Of a DNA stretch of 64,000 nucleotides, positions 50,947-60,988 are shown in pieces (position 1 is the stretch's first letter; every line of letters begins with the position of its first letter). The DNA comes from Mesostigma viride (lineage: Eukaryota > Streptophyta > Mesostigmatophyceae > Mesostigmatales > Mesostigmataceae), in NCBI GenBank assembly GCA_009746045.1, contig RPFO01000700.1, positions 1-64,000 of the forward strand, written 5' to 3'. A model generated the notes under the pieces. That model was not told where the DNA came from. It did no database searches and saw only the letters and a list, made by a program, of their open reading frames with translations. The position numbers and the translations under genes were made by a program.

Positions 50947-52162
50947 ACAAGGGACCTGAGGGAGTCTGTGCCACAAACAACGAAGGGTCGTACGGGGATA
51001 CCTCGAATGTCATCAGCTCAAACAGAGCACGCATCAAAGTGATACGCCACACAATCGAGGCACTCTGCAGTCCCTCTATGGCCTTCAACAAGCCCATGAA
51101 TTCTGCCCTCACTTCCTCCATCCAAAACGAGGGTGTCTGGACCACCAGGGGTGACGTGCCTTCCCACACCTCACGCGCCACCTCCTCGCTAGAGTTAGGG
51201 AAAGCACGCTTGACATCAATAGACGCACACCCATAGTCTCTGCCCTCATCCAGGAAACCGAGATACAGCATGGTGATAATCCTGAAGCTATCCCACGCCA
51301 GACCTGGGGTGTACAGCTCCTCCTTGGCCAGCTCACTGGTTCCCGAAAACTCCTGCGACACCGGCCTCACATAGCATACCTCCACCCCAGCCTTTACCTT
51401 GTGAGACAACACCATCTTGAGAGGAAGTACCTTGGCCCCCTTGGGCACACTGTCCATTGGTTCATACACACCATACCCCTGCCACTCCTCCAGCGCCCTG
51501 TGAAACGCGCACCACCAGCTGGAGAAACCACTCTGCGTCGACATCTCTAGTACCAGCCTCTCATAGCCAATCGGAGAATGTGCAGCGATGTCCCGCTTGG
51601 TAATACCGATGCTGGATGGATGCAACAACGCAGGCATGACCAGGTCTACCGCTGGCGGGAGATCCTTTCCCCACGCCACACCCTCTGTCCCTGTCAGTGC
51701 TGCTAGCCTAGCCACGGTGCTTGAGACGAGACTGAGAGGTTGCACTGCCTTGTACGATTCCAACTCTATCGACCCATGGCCCTCCCTGGTCAAACTAGAG
51801 CTCTGGATCACAACATCAGGGTGATTAAGAAATGGCAGCCCCAGAATCGCCGGCCCATCATAGCCCTCAAGCACGCAGAAAGGAGTGTCACGCCCAAGAA
51901 TGGTCAGCATCACCTCGCCCACTACCGGCATGCGCACCACCCCAGAAAAGTCCTCCACAAAGTTCCACTTGGACGGTCGTAGCGGGAAGTGCCTAGCTAC
52001 CCCTTCACCTAGCAAGCACACCACCGCATTAGTATCCACCTCCAACCGACACCCAGCCAGCCCGTCCTGCTGAAAATCCACTAGCTTGGACACCGAGGCT
52101 ACCTCATTACCAGCCTCCATTGCGACGTCGCCGCCGCCCTCGGAGCCATCATGCACCGCCAC
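50912..52162 (-). pseudogene. Retroelement pol: aspartic protease and RT 5' part
   Basis: About residues 30-130 read as a retropepsin: CRLEVDTNAVVCLL in the active-site position (Asp-Thr-Asn, not the usual Asp-Thr/Ser-Gly) and YDGPAILGLPFL as the C-terminal ILG motif. RT follows with copia hallmarks: GCASIDVKRAFPNS (first catalytic Asp), GLLKAIEGLQSASIVW and SPYDPSLFVAQT. The frame runs out at LHGMTCEW, one base short of the WDD motif. A 1-nt deletion or a programmed shift would explain it. The protease lies after integrase, unlike standard copia. Confidence 0.85.
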
Positions 52163-52309
52163 TCAGTGACTCGCGCCGGGTGCTAGCCGACCCATCAACG
52201 CCATCGGCTTGTAGCCCCGCACCTGCGGTCGATGCGCCAGCATCGCCGGCCTGTGCCTCTCCACCTGCGGCTGGCCCTGCATTGGCCTCGCTGGACTGTG
52301 GTGGCCCTC

Positions 52310-53185
52310 CTACGGCGATCCCTCGCCGGCCTGAGGCGCCCCACCTACAGCCGACGGCCCGCCCGCCCCGCCGGCCCGTGGTAACGTGCCCCCCGGCTGC
52401 TCGCGTTCCGCGATTGCCCGCCGGGCTTCCTGCAGCCGCTCAATGACACGGGCAAACATTGTCGCGCGCTGCACCTCCTGACCATCAGCGGAAGGGGCAA
52501 CCCCCAGCCCGCCTGGTCCCACACTGGCTGGACCGCCATTGGACAGTGGCAACCCACCATCCGACGGAAGAGAGGGCGCAGGCTGATCAGGCCCCGTCTC
52601 CTCTCTCACCCCCCTTGCGGCCGTCCCTGGGTCCCCCGCCTCACCTCCAGCCTGCGCGCTGGAGCCCATCGCACCTTCCTCATGGGGCAGGTCTGCTGGC
52701 GCACCTAGCCCCTCGTAGTACGGCCGCAAGTGTTTCCACGCCAGTAGTCGGTCGAAGCGGCGGTCCTCACGCCCAACCTTCGCCAACATGTGGTCACCGT
52801 CCACTGACTTGACCACAACAGGGCCCTCCCACAAACCCTGTTCCAAAGCACTTCCCTCCCGGTACGCCCACACCCTTGCTCCCTCGCTAGGCACGTACAC
52901 ATCACCCCTGCGTAGGTCCATGTCCACCAGCCTGATGAGGTACCGGTCACACAGCAAATCACGATATGCTTCTACCGCCTCCAGCGGGAGCAGGCCCATC
53001 TCCAACCCATGGGGCGTGACGGCTACCTCCTCACCATCCACATGTACCCTGACCATCACCCTGTGATTCATGTGCTCCTCTATCTGCCTGCACAACAGAG
53101 TCTGATCGCGGTACGACAGCGAGCGCATCCTGGCCATAGCACTCATCACAAACTTGGAGGTCCTGATATGTCTCCATTACAATTC
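52310..53185 (-). pseudogene. Retroelement integrase, C-terminal part
   Basis: MRSLSYRDQTLLCRQIEEHM, then DRYLIRLVDMDLRRGDVYVP and RVWAYREG, ALEQGLWEGPVVVKSV and LAWKHLRPYY. This is the SH3-like C-terminal domain pattern of retroelement integrases, followed by a Gly/Ala/Pro-rich tail. It is cut off from the catalytic core by the insertions at 53186-57214. Between its stop (TAG at 52310-52312) and the protease frame, two frame changes would keep a Gly/Ala-rich linker open. Confidence 0.75.
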
Positions 53186-56100
53186 CACTAGGAACTCAAT
53201 TTCTGAGAAAATTCTCAAAACCCCTCAATTTTCTCACCCCTTTGAGAAAAAAGGTGAGAAAAGTGAGAAAAATCTCAATTTTTTTCCGCAAACGCTAGGC
53301 AACAAAATCTCACCAGGGTGAGATTTTGGTGAGAAAAAGGGGGTTTGGGTGAGATTTGGGTGAGAAAAAACCCTAAAGTGAGAAAAAAGGTGAGAATGGG
53401 TGAGAAAAAGTGAGAAAAAGTGAGAAAAAGTGAAAAAATTGAGAAGTTTCTCACCAACACGAGAAAAATCACTAACACGAGAAAAATCACAAGTCAACGT
53501 GGTGAGAAATTTCTCACCAAGAGTGTAACACGAAAAAAATCATGAGCTTTATTTCATTAAGTCATTAATATGAAAATAAACTCAGCACCACTAATTAATT
53601 AATTACATGATTAATTGAACTCGTGCTCCCGTTGGATCACGGAGCACCGAAGTGCTTTTAATCCCTGTGTGTGCACAACAGGAAGGGCACAGACCCCCTT
53701 TCTCCTTCATGCCAAAGGCATGTCGCAGCTGCTATTGGACCCGATAAACGATCCGGCAATCTGTGGGTGCAATAAGACCCATGTGAGCATATCATAACGG
53801 GTGCATGGGCAAGTGATCTGAGCATTGCCATGACGTAGCATGGTTGTACAAGGACTAAGCTAAGGCTATGGCTGGTTGTGTACCGTGTGTTAGCGGTGCA
53901 CGTGACTAGGTATAATGGCTCAGCTAGGCAAACATTCTAGGCATGGCTGCCATGGCGGCAGAGACTGCCAATGATTACAAGCTAGGGCTATTCTAGCCCG
54001 CAGGGGGCGTCCACATCTCGTGGTTGATCATCAGGTCCCCGCCCCTCCAGTAAACCTTGGGACGTCAGGATTGTTGATTCCCAGCACGTTGAACGCGTTG
54101 TGTCAGCACAGCGATCCCCCCTGCATCCAAACAAAGGCACACCGATAACCAAGAAAAGAGTATGCAAATGTGCAGCCTTGTTCATTGAAATTATGGCTGG
54201 CTTACGCAAAGAGCGACTGTAAGATGACCTATACAGTGGGGCCGGAAACAGCTTGCTTGATCAGGGCGTGTTTTTCGAGCTTCACTGGCCGGGAGTGTCT
54301 AGTGGTGAGAACCATTGCTGCGATCGCTTTCCCACCATTTACGAGGAAATACCCGCAAATGAAAAACCACTGAAACGGTCTAGCTTGATTCAGTCATTGC
54401 ATTAGCCACATGCCATCATGCATGTTTCCAAACGTCCAAGAACTGCCCACGGTGCAAATGCAAAAATCCGGAGGACACGACCTCATTGCTTCATATTTGT
54501 ATGCAGAAGAATAAAAAAGTAACATGCATTTAAGGGCCCGCCTGCATAAAGGGCCTGAATTCTGATGCGGGCCCAACGGCAGCACCGCCAAAGCAGATAA
54601 GGGCCCGCAGTCTGATGCGGGCCCCACGGCACCACCGCCATAGCAGAGCTCGAAGGTCGTGGTGCGCGTGAAACGTACGTACCTATGCCCTTTGTCGGTA
54701 GGTGCCGTTGGGGTCAAATTGGGTGCCGCCAAAATCGGGCCGACGCGTCAATAGACTGAGGCCGTCGATGAGTGCCATCATGCGGCTTGGGTCACTTCTG
54801 TTGGAGAACTTCAGCTAAGTTAACTTAACGCAAACCACTGGTCGCCCGCGTCGGGAACCGGCCCAACGGCTCTCCCGCAACAGAAAATTACGCGGCATAC
54901 TGCATAAGTCGTCGGATGGTTACATTTCGACGGTCAAGATTTCATGATGAGGTTTGCGTTCAATTTGCCGCAGTTTGCCGCCCAGAGAAAGTAGTTGTTG
55001 GACTCGTTGCCCACGATGAAACACAATCAAGCAAGCCGTTTCCGGCCCCACCGTGTAGGTCATGTAGTCGCTCTTCACGTCAGCCAGCCGTAATTTCAAT
55101 GCACAAGGCTACACATTTCCATCTCCATTCATATTCATAATCCTGCACGACTCGAAAACGCGGACAAGATAACGGCAGGCTCGAGCTACCATGGTCCGGA
55201 TTCTCCCGATTTCTGGCCTGCGCTGGTTGTCTCCTTGATATTGGCAACTCTCTCCGGTAAGAGATTTTCCGCAGTTTGGCTGTTTCGAAACGTTAATTAA
55301 GTGAGATGCCTTCGGATCAGGAGACTCACACAGCCGCGAAATCATGCCAAAGGTCATATGTTCGATCCCTTGCTGGTAGCTTCTGAGCTTTCTTATTTTC
55401 TGTGTTCCGCGGAATCTCAGATTTGGGCCGCTAGCGTTTTCACGTTTGTTGCTTTCTGATCCGACGACAACGTTGTGCCTTGCTCGTGTGACATCTGGCG
55501 CATGGTGTGATTCATGTGTATGGTGCTGCCTTGCCACATGGGGCTGCTTTGCCATAAGAGTGAGTGTTGGGTTCTACAGATTTGCTGCATGGACCGTTAG
55601 GTGCTGGTGAGCTCTTCCTTGTAGAACGCTTACATCTATGTCAAGGATCTGATTTCTTTTCCTCTTGCGTATATTGTGTCGGTTTGTTTATTTCTTGCAG
55701 GGACCACGAGAGTAAAATGCAAGCGGTTCCACTTTCAAGTCAGCATGTGACGCCCTGTCGACCGGCACGCTTTGTTAGCTAGCTACCATATAGTATTTGA
55801 TGATAGGCATTGAATGCGGAAGATGTCATAACGCCATAACAGACTGTGTTGAACAGGCATTGAATGCCGAAGATGTCATAACGCCATAACAGACTGTGTT
55901 GAACAGGCATATTTGAATGCCGAAGATGTACATAACGCCATAACAGTGTTGAATAGTTGAATCAACGGGTTCTTGCAGCTGTAAACATTAAAATTATTCA
56001 AACATTTAATGAAAAAATCATTATTGTTCGTGCTGTTTTGAACAGCGGTTGTTACTGGCACTGCATGCATGTGTCTGCTGCCAGCATATTGCATTATGGG

Positions 56101-56443
56101 TGTGTTTTTCAGCGCTGTGTTTTCTCACTTTTCTCACGTCCTGTTTTTCTCACTTTTCTCACGTCCTGATTTTCTCACTTTTCTCACGTTTCACACCTCC
56201 CGTTTTTCTCACTTATCTCACGTCCTGTTTTTTGAGATTTTTCTCACGTTTTTCCCCTTTTTTCACCTTTTTGGGGCAATCTCACCCGGGTGAGATTGCC
56301 CTTTTCTCACCCATTCTCACCCATTTCTCACCCTATTTTCTCACTTTTCTCACCCATTCTCACCCATTTCTCACCCTTTTTCTCACCCATCTCACCCTTT
56401 TTCTCACCTTTTCTCACCCATTCTCAAAGCCGAGTTCCTAGTG
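53186..56443. mobile_element. CACTA-type non-autonomous DNA transposon
   Basis: The ends are an inverted repeat CACTAGGAACTC...GAGTTCCTAGTG, the CACTA signature of the En/Spm superfamily. Both subterminal 300-bp regions are packed with GTGAGAAA-type repeats, left in one orientation (53205-53525) and right in the other (56108-56428), another CACTA hallmark. Inside there is no transposase. There is an inverted pair of about 100 bp (54166-54262 and 55007-55113), two GGGCCCGCA hairpins near 54533-54640, and a roughly 50-bp tandem repeat at 55805-55955. The 3-bp flanks (TTC, TCG) do not match. Confidence 0.82.
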
Positions 56444-56444
56444 T

Positions 56445-57214
56445 CGTTCAAGTGGCCCGCCGGAGCGGCTGTACAATTTTTCCCAGTGAGCGCGCTGCCA
56501 AGTGTACTTGTGGGCAAATTTTTAGGTGCCCCGTCACTTCGAGGTACTAAAAATTAGGCTACGGTACGAATTCAGCGAATTTCAGCGAATTTTCAGTCGA
56601 ACCAAAGGAAGTGACGGCAGCTATACCAAAAAGTTTCCGTTACGAATTTTCAGCCCAACACTCGCGCAAAATGAAGTGACGGCAACTACCAAAAAGTTTC
56701 CGTTACGAATTTTCACTCCCACACGTTTGCACAAGAGGAAGTGACGGCAACTACCAAAAAGTTTCCGTTACGAATTTTCAGTCCCACACTTTGCGCAAAT
56801 TTTAGTAGGGCTGCACGCAAGCTACCTTTCAAAATTTTGCGCTAGTATGGAACGCATTTCATTCGTCTGGAGGAACGCTGCCCGCCAACTACCCCGGCCG
56901 TTCAGAATGTTCCGCCGAAATTTACTTGAGATTTGGAAATCTGAACGTGCGCGCAAATTTTAGTAGGGCTGCACGCAAGCTACCTTTCAAAATTTTGCGC
57001 AAGTATGGAACGCAATTCATTCGTCCGGAGGAATGCTGCTCGTCAACTGCCCCCGTTCAGAAAGTTGCGCCGAACTTTACTTGAGATTTGGAAATCTGAA
57101 CGTGCGGTTGGAGTTTCGCGGGGAAACCCAAGTTCCCGAGTAATTCACCAATGACGCGCTTCGAACACTTGCCCGCTAAAACCTAAGCAGCCGCTCCGGC
57201 TGGCCACTTAAACG
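56445..57214. mobile_element. 770-bp inverted-repeat (MITE-like) element
   Basis: A 27-bp terminal inverted repeat (56445-56471 and 57188-57214, two mismatches) starts CGTTYAAGTGGCC. The interior has a roughly 53-bp unit repeated about four times (GAAGTGACGGCAACTACC with AAAAAGTTTCCGTTACGAA; 56605-56790) and a roughly 155-bp unit repeated twice (CGCAAATTTTAGTAGGGCTG; from 56796 and 56954). It sits one base from the CACTA element, and together they split integrase. Confidence 0.78.
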
Positions 57215-58025
57215 AAACGGGATGCTCCACTAACCCTTGATGTTCGTGATCTGCCGCACCCGCCACCACAATCTGCTCAAACCCCGGCTCCTTCATGCAA
57301 CACTCGAACTGCTGGTCACACTCTAAAGTTGACACCACGGCAAACTTGGCCTTTACCAAGCGCAGGCTGGTGAGCAGCTCTTCCTTGTGCTTGCGTGGCA
57401 ACACCTCTAGTGCCTTGAACCTGGAGAACCGCCCCACCGCTAGCACATACTCCCTGTCATCGTACTTGAGCACATCCACTTGCACCGGGCCCCTCTCTAG
57501 CACCGGTCTACGTGCATGAAACTTGTGCGGCTTAGGCACATTGCGCTGACAATGCTTACACCTCTGCCAGACCTCTCTGCACGTCGCCACCAGCTCCGAA
57601 AACCCCAGTGATGCTGCCCAATGCTCTGCAGCGTGGCCATGACCCAACCGTGTGTGTAACCTCATTGCCATGTTAAGTACACTGAGTGTACCACCTGCCT
57701 CCAATGGACATTGAGACTGTTGTGCCTGAGGTCCCGGGTGTGGGGAGGACCTTCGTACCGGTGGCCCGTCCAGAACTGCAGTGTGTACACCTGCAGTACC
57801 TCCTCCAACCCCCTTCTCCCTCGCTCCCTGAGACAGTGCTTCATCCCCTACTGCAACTGCCCCCTGCTCTGCATGGTCCCCCTCCTCACCAGCGCTCTCA
57901 TCTAGCGCTGCCACGCGAGCACCCAGGCGGGGTGAGCTAGCCTGGGGGGTCGAGCAGTGCTGCCCCGCACTAGCTCGCATATTTGGCACATCACCAGCTG
58001 CCTCACCCTCACCACCGGACCCTAG
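57183..58025 (-). pseudogene. Retroelement integrase, zinc-finger and catalytic part
   Basis: After a low-complexity linker comes the HHCC finger (LHTRLGH...CKHC, about 57660-57540). Then the core: PVQVDVLKYDDREYVLAVG with the first Asp, ECDQQFE with the second, and HEHQGLVE with the likely catalytic Glu. The frame then enters the 770-bp insertion (last true codons near 57215) and stops at 57183. It is in the same frame as gag, separated by one stop at 58026-58028. No protease motif occurs in the linker. Confidence 0.85.
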
Positions 58026-58028
58026 TCA
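58026..58028 (-). promoter_or_regulatory. Candidate readthrough stop UGA-CUA between gag and pol
   Basis: On the coding strand the codons are CAG UGA CUA GGG. Gag and the integrase frame are otherwise one reading frame. UGA followed by CUA is an established efficient readthrough context in viral and cellular mRNAs; function here is inferred. Confidence 0.5.
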
Positions 58029-58639
58029 CTGCCTACGGCCCCCACTCTGGGCCGCCGGGCACAGGTGCGTGTCACGTGCAAAGTGTCCTGGCTGCTTGCA
58101 GCGGTTACACACGGCAGGGCCCTGTGCATTGCTATTGCTGCGAGGTGGCATGCTGTCAGCGTGCCTATTGTAGCATGTGCGTGCCAGGTGACCCTTTCTC
58201 CCGCATATGAAGCATGCACCAGACTCCTGCCTCTGTGGCTGCCGCTGTTGCTGCTGCTGTGCAAACTGCTGCTGCGGCTGCGGCGGCTGTGAAGCATAAT
58301 GCGGCTGTCCTGCCTGCTGTGCTGGGGCATAATGCTGCTGCTGTCTCTGCTGCTGCACCAATGGCCTGCCCTGCCACAGCCCACGTCTGCCACCGCGCCC
58401 GCCACCACGGGCACGGCCTCCACCACGCTGCTTGCCACCGTTGCCTACTCCAGCAGGCTTGCTGTTGTTGACACCGGCAACCTTGCCCGTTGCATCCTGT
58501 GGCTTGGCAGGGGTAACAGTGCTTGGCACAGAGGGTGCAGGGAGGGGCACAGAATTGGGAGCGGCTGGGGGAGGGGCAGGGGCCATCAACCCAGACTCGG
58601 TCAGCTTCAAGCCCTGGGCTCTCAGCTGTGCAATCATGT

Positions 58640-58910
58640 AGTTATATACAACGATTCCTTGCGGAATCGACACTAAGCGCTTAGTGTCGATTCCGCAAGG
58701 AATCGTTGTATATAACTAAAACTTTTGCTTGCGCCGGCAAGGCTAAGGCCGATACTAGTCGGGTCATCGAATCGGCTATTCGATGACCCGACTAGTATCG
58801 GCCTTAGCCTTGCCGGCGCAAGCAAAAGTTTTAGTTATATACAACGATTCCTTGCGGAATCGACACTAAGCGCTTAGTGTCGATTCCGCAAGGAATCGTT
58901 GTATATAACT
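58640..58910. mobile_element. 271-bp perfect nested palindrome (foldback insertion), TSD CATGT
   Basis: Structure P-S-loop-S'-P. P is a 78-bp self-complementary block (58640-58717 and again 58833-58910). S is a 55-bp arm (58718-58772) paired with 58778-58832 around a 5-nt loop CGGCT. The entire 271 bp is one perfect inverted repeat, so it can fold as a long hairpin or as three cruciforms. It is flanked by exact 5-bp duplications CATGT (58635-58639 and 58911-58915), showing transposition-like insertion into gag. It has no coding capacity. Confidence 0.95.
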
Positions 58911-59571
58911 CATGTCCCTCTCCTCCCCTTCTACCAGGCCGGTAATGATCTCTATTGCCTTGGTAAGGTCATCCTTGGCTTGGCCTGCACGCAGGGCTCC
59001 CATCACAGTCTGGAAATTCAGGTCCTTGGCCATCCTCACGTACCGGTCTATCACCGCTGTCTCAGACACCTCTAGTCCATTGAGCACAGACTCATTCCGC
59101 AAATTGCGAAGGCTGAGTAAAACGAGTGAGTAAGGCCGTTGTGGCACCCAGGTGTAAATGCTGCATAGCCTAGAGGTCGTGCCCTCCTTCGACTCCAACA
59201 ACGCCTCACGCAGCTTACCTGGGATGTGACGCCGTTTTACCTTCTCATCCTTGCATGCTCGAAGAGTAAATGCGAGAATGAAATTGTCGCAGCTCAGCAA
59301 ACCGGCATCTCGGAAAAGCGAATAAACACTGCTGATCTTCTCACCATGGTCCTTCAGAAAAGCCTCAATTCTCTCTATATAGTCACGCACTACGAGCGTG
59401 GGTGCGTCGCTAGCAAGGGTTCCCACACGCTTTCGAAATAGTTCTAACAGATCCTTTTCAGCTCGTAGGTCAGCGGCCCATGTCGACGGATCACTATGAA
59501 TTGCTTTCCGTTTCCTCCCAGCTGACGCTGCCATGTTTTATGCTGTAAAATTACGGCCCCAACCTAGTACA

Positions 59572-59989
59572 TGTTAAAAATAAAATTCGTTAAGTGTATT
59601 GTATTTCCGAATAATAGAAAGGACGTAACAAAATAGATTACTCGCTCAGCGCCCAGCCCCGGACATGTCGACAACGTCGGCCATTGACAGCATTTGCTGC
59701 AACGTGATTCAAAGCTTTCTCCTGCGTGTCGGCCTTTCACGCCGCCAAACAGCTTTGACTCAATGCTCCGCTGTAGGTCATCACTGCGAGTAGCTCTGTG
59801 GCTTCACCCAACGCTGAGCAACGGCGTGGGCCTGAGAACGTATCCAAGTACAAACCAACCGAAATACACCAACATAATTCCCAAACGACACTCCACAACA
59901 TAACGCACCGCAACCGAGATCCTCCCCACTGCTTGCCTGGACAAACGGTACGGAACCAAGGTTGCCCACGGAACGAACGGTAATGGCCA
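59572..59989 (-). repeat. 5' LTR
   Basis: Partner of 48914-49331. Inside it, the element continues TGTACTAGGTTGGGGCC, the expected primer-binding position. I cannot match it to the usual initiator-tRNA primer site. Confidence 0.9.
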
Positions 59990-60049
59990 GACTAGAAACT
60001 TCGTAACCGACCCCCTGTCGCGCGCGTGTCAAAGTTGTTTGTTAGTGTG

Positions 60050-60115
60050 TATAGTGCGTGAGAGAGGGGGGGTAGAGGGGGGGTAGGGGGGGGTAGTGGG
60101 GGGTAGTGTGTGTGA
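60050..60115 (+). repeat. G-rich GGGGGGGTA tract
   Basis: Several GGGGGGGTAG-type units, with quadruplex potential, just right of the LTR element. Confidence 0.7.
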
Positions 60116-60143
60116 GTTTGTTCAATGTGCGTTCAAAGTGCGT

Positions 60144-60689
60144 TCAGAGTGTGTCCAGAGTGGTTGGGTTGGCCAGGGGAGGGGTGCCAGCATAAGCGGC
60201 GCTTTTCATTATGCCCCACTGGGCGGTACTGCGGGTACTCCCGGTACAGGTGTTCCTGGGTAAAGGAGGGGTCGCGCTCGCGTCGTCTGTAGTAAATGGT
60301 GTTGGGCGTTTCCGCATCCAGCATGCACTGTACCAGCGACCTGGCATCCACATCTCCCTTAAAAGCTTTCCTGCATCAAGGGTAAACCTGTCAGAAATGC
60401 ATGAAATGAGGGCGCGCGCCCTCCTGCGATCCTGAACGTCGAGAGTGACGTACATTGCGCCCAGTTCCCCCAGCTCGCCGCACTCGCCCTCGCAGGCCGC
60501 GCTGATGCAGGAGTAGGCGACGAACTCGGCGAGCCTGTAGGCGGCAACGTCGTCATCCTTGCTGATAACGCTGCAGGCGCGGAACGCCTGCTCCCAGCTA
60601 GCACTCCATTCGCTATTCGCGGGAGACAATGCGACGGTGTGCGTCACCAGGCGAAAATGGAAACTCTCCTGTCTGTGATTCTTAAGCAA
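60144..60689 (-). CDS. Uncharacterised protein, divergent from the F-box-like gene
   Basis: An ATG-initiated frame. The N-terminal 100 residues look protein-like: WEQAFRACSVISKDDDVAAY, FVAYSCISAACEGECGELGE, MYVTLDVQDRRRARALISC. After FTLDAG (about 60370) another frame reads more naturally to 60133 (DARSLVQCMLDAETPN, FTQEHLYREYPQYRPVG), so there is probably a one-base frameshift or a very short intron. Family unknown. The start lies 300 bp from the oppositely oriented gene at 60989, with two GC hairpins between them, so they may share a promoter region. Confidence 0.45.
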   Translation of the reverse strand: MLKNHRQESFHFRLVTHTVALSPANSEWSASWEQAFRACSVISKDDDVAAYRLAEFVAYSCISAACEGECGELGELGAMYVTLDVQDRRRARALISCISDRFTLDAGKLLREMWMPGRWYSACWMRKRPTPFTTDDASATPPLPRNTCTGSTRSTAQWGIMKSAAYAGTPPLANPTTLDTL

Positions 60690-60701
60690 TTCAAACGCCC
60701 C

Positions 60702-60791
60702 CCCAAGCTTGCCCAGGAGCTTGGGTCCGTAAGCGCTTGACTGCGCCAGGTTTCATTGGTTCCGTTGGCAGAGCTTCGTGTAGCTCTGCCA
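60702..60791. other. Two hairpins between divergent genes
   Basis: CCCAAGCT (60702-60709) pairs with AGCTTGGG (60718-60725). GGCAGAGCT (60767-60775) pairs with AGCTCTGCC (60782-60790) around TCGTGT. Both stems are perfect. Role unknown. Confidence 0.6.
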
Positions 60792-60988
60792 GGAATACTT
60801 GTTGCATCGGGATCTACTCGCGCTAACAGGCGACCTTGGAATTTCCCGCTGGCGATAAGCGTAATCGTAATTACCTGCCGGATAGCGACGTGTATTTTGG
60901 TTCTAGCAAATTGGATATTGGTTCTCAGGACTGCTGGAGGCTTTTGGTTCTCAGATCAGCTTTCATTGATTCGATTTCTCTCGCGGAC

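Larger units (their letters stand above)
58026..59534 (-). pseudogene. Retroelement gag, split by a 271-bp palindrome
   Basis: Start ATG at 59532-59534, 38 bp inside the 5' LTR. The N-terminal 200 residues are helical capsid-like (SAGRKRKAIHS, LLELFRKRVGTLA, IERIEAFLKDHGEKISSVY). The C-terminal part is Gln/Gly-rich with RGGGRGGRR and two CCHC-type knuckles: CFICGRKGHLARTC, and CNRCKQPGHFARDTHLC with wider spacing. Insertion at 58640-58910 adds a premature stop. The flanking halves are in phase when one 5-bp target copy is counted. Gag ends at UGA followed by CUAG, a context known for stop-codon readthrough, with pol continuing in frame. Confidence 0.87.
48914..59989 (-). mobile_element. Ty1/copia-like LTR retrotransposon with nested insertions
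   Basis: Two LTRs of 418 bp (48914-49331 and 59572-59989) bound an 11.1-kb element transcribed on the minus strand. The order is LTR, gag, integrase, protease, RT, RNase H, LTR. Removing the insertions (58640-58910 and 53186-57214) leaves about 6.8 kb, normal for copia. The LTRs differ at only two positions, so insertion is recent. Yet gag and integrase are interrupted and pol has frameshifts. No matching target duplication is obvious (flanks end CCCCCGA and begin GACTAG), suggesting rearrangement at one edge. Confidence 0.88.

Noticed and set aside
59990-60020. Truncated longer LTR beyond 59989
   Set aside because: Similarity to the left copy continues only two more bases, and the 418-bp unit already has TG...CA ends.
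60836-60988. Longer N-terminus for the F-box-like protein
   Set aside because: The upstream frame is open but has no ATG; the ATG at 60989 has a good context and starts just before the conserved-looking segment.
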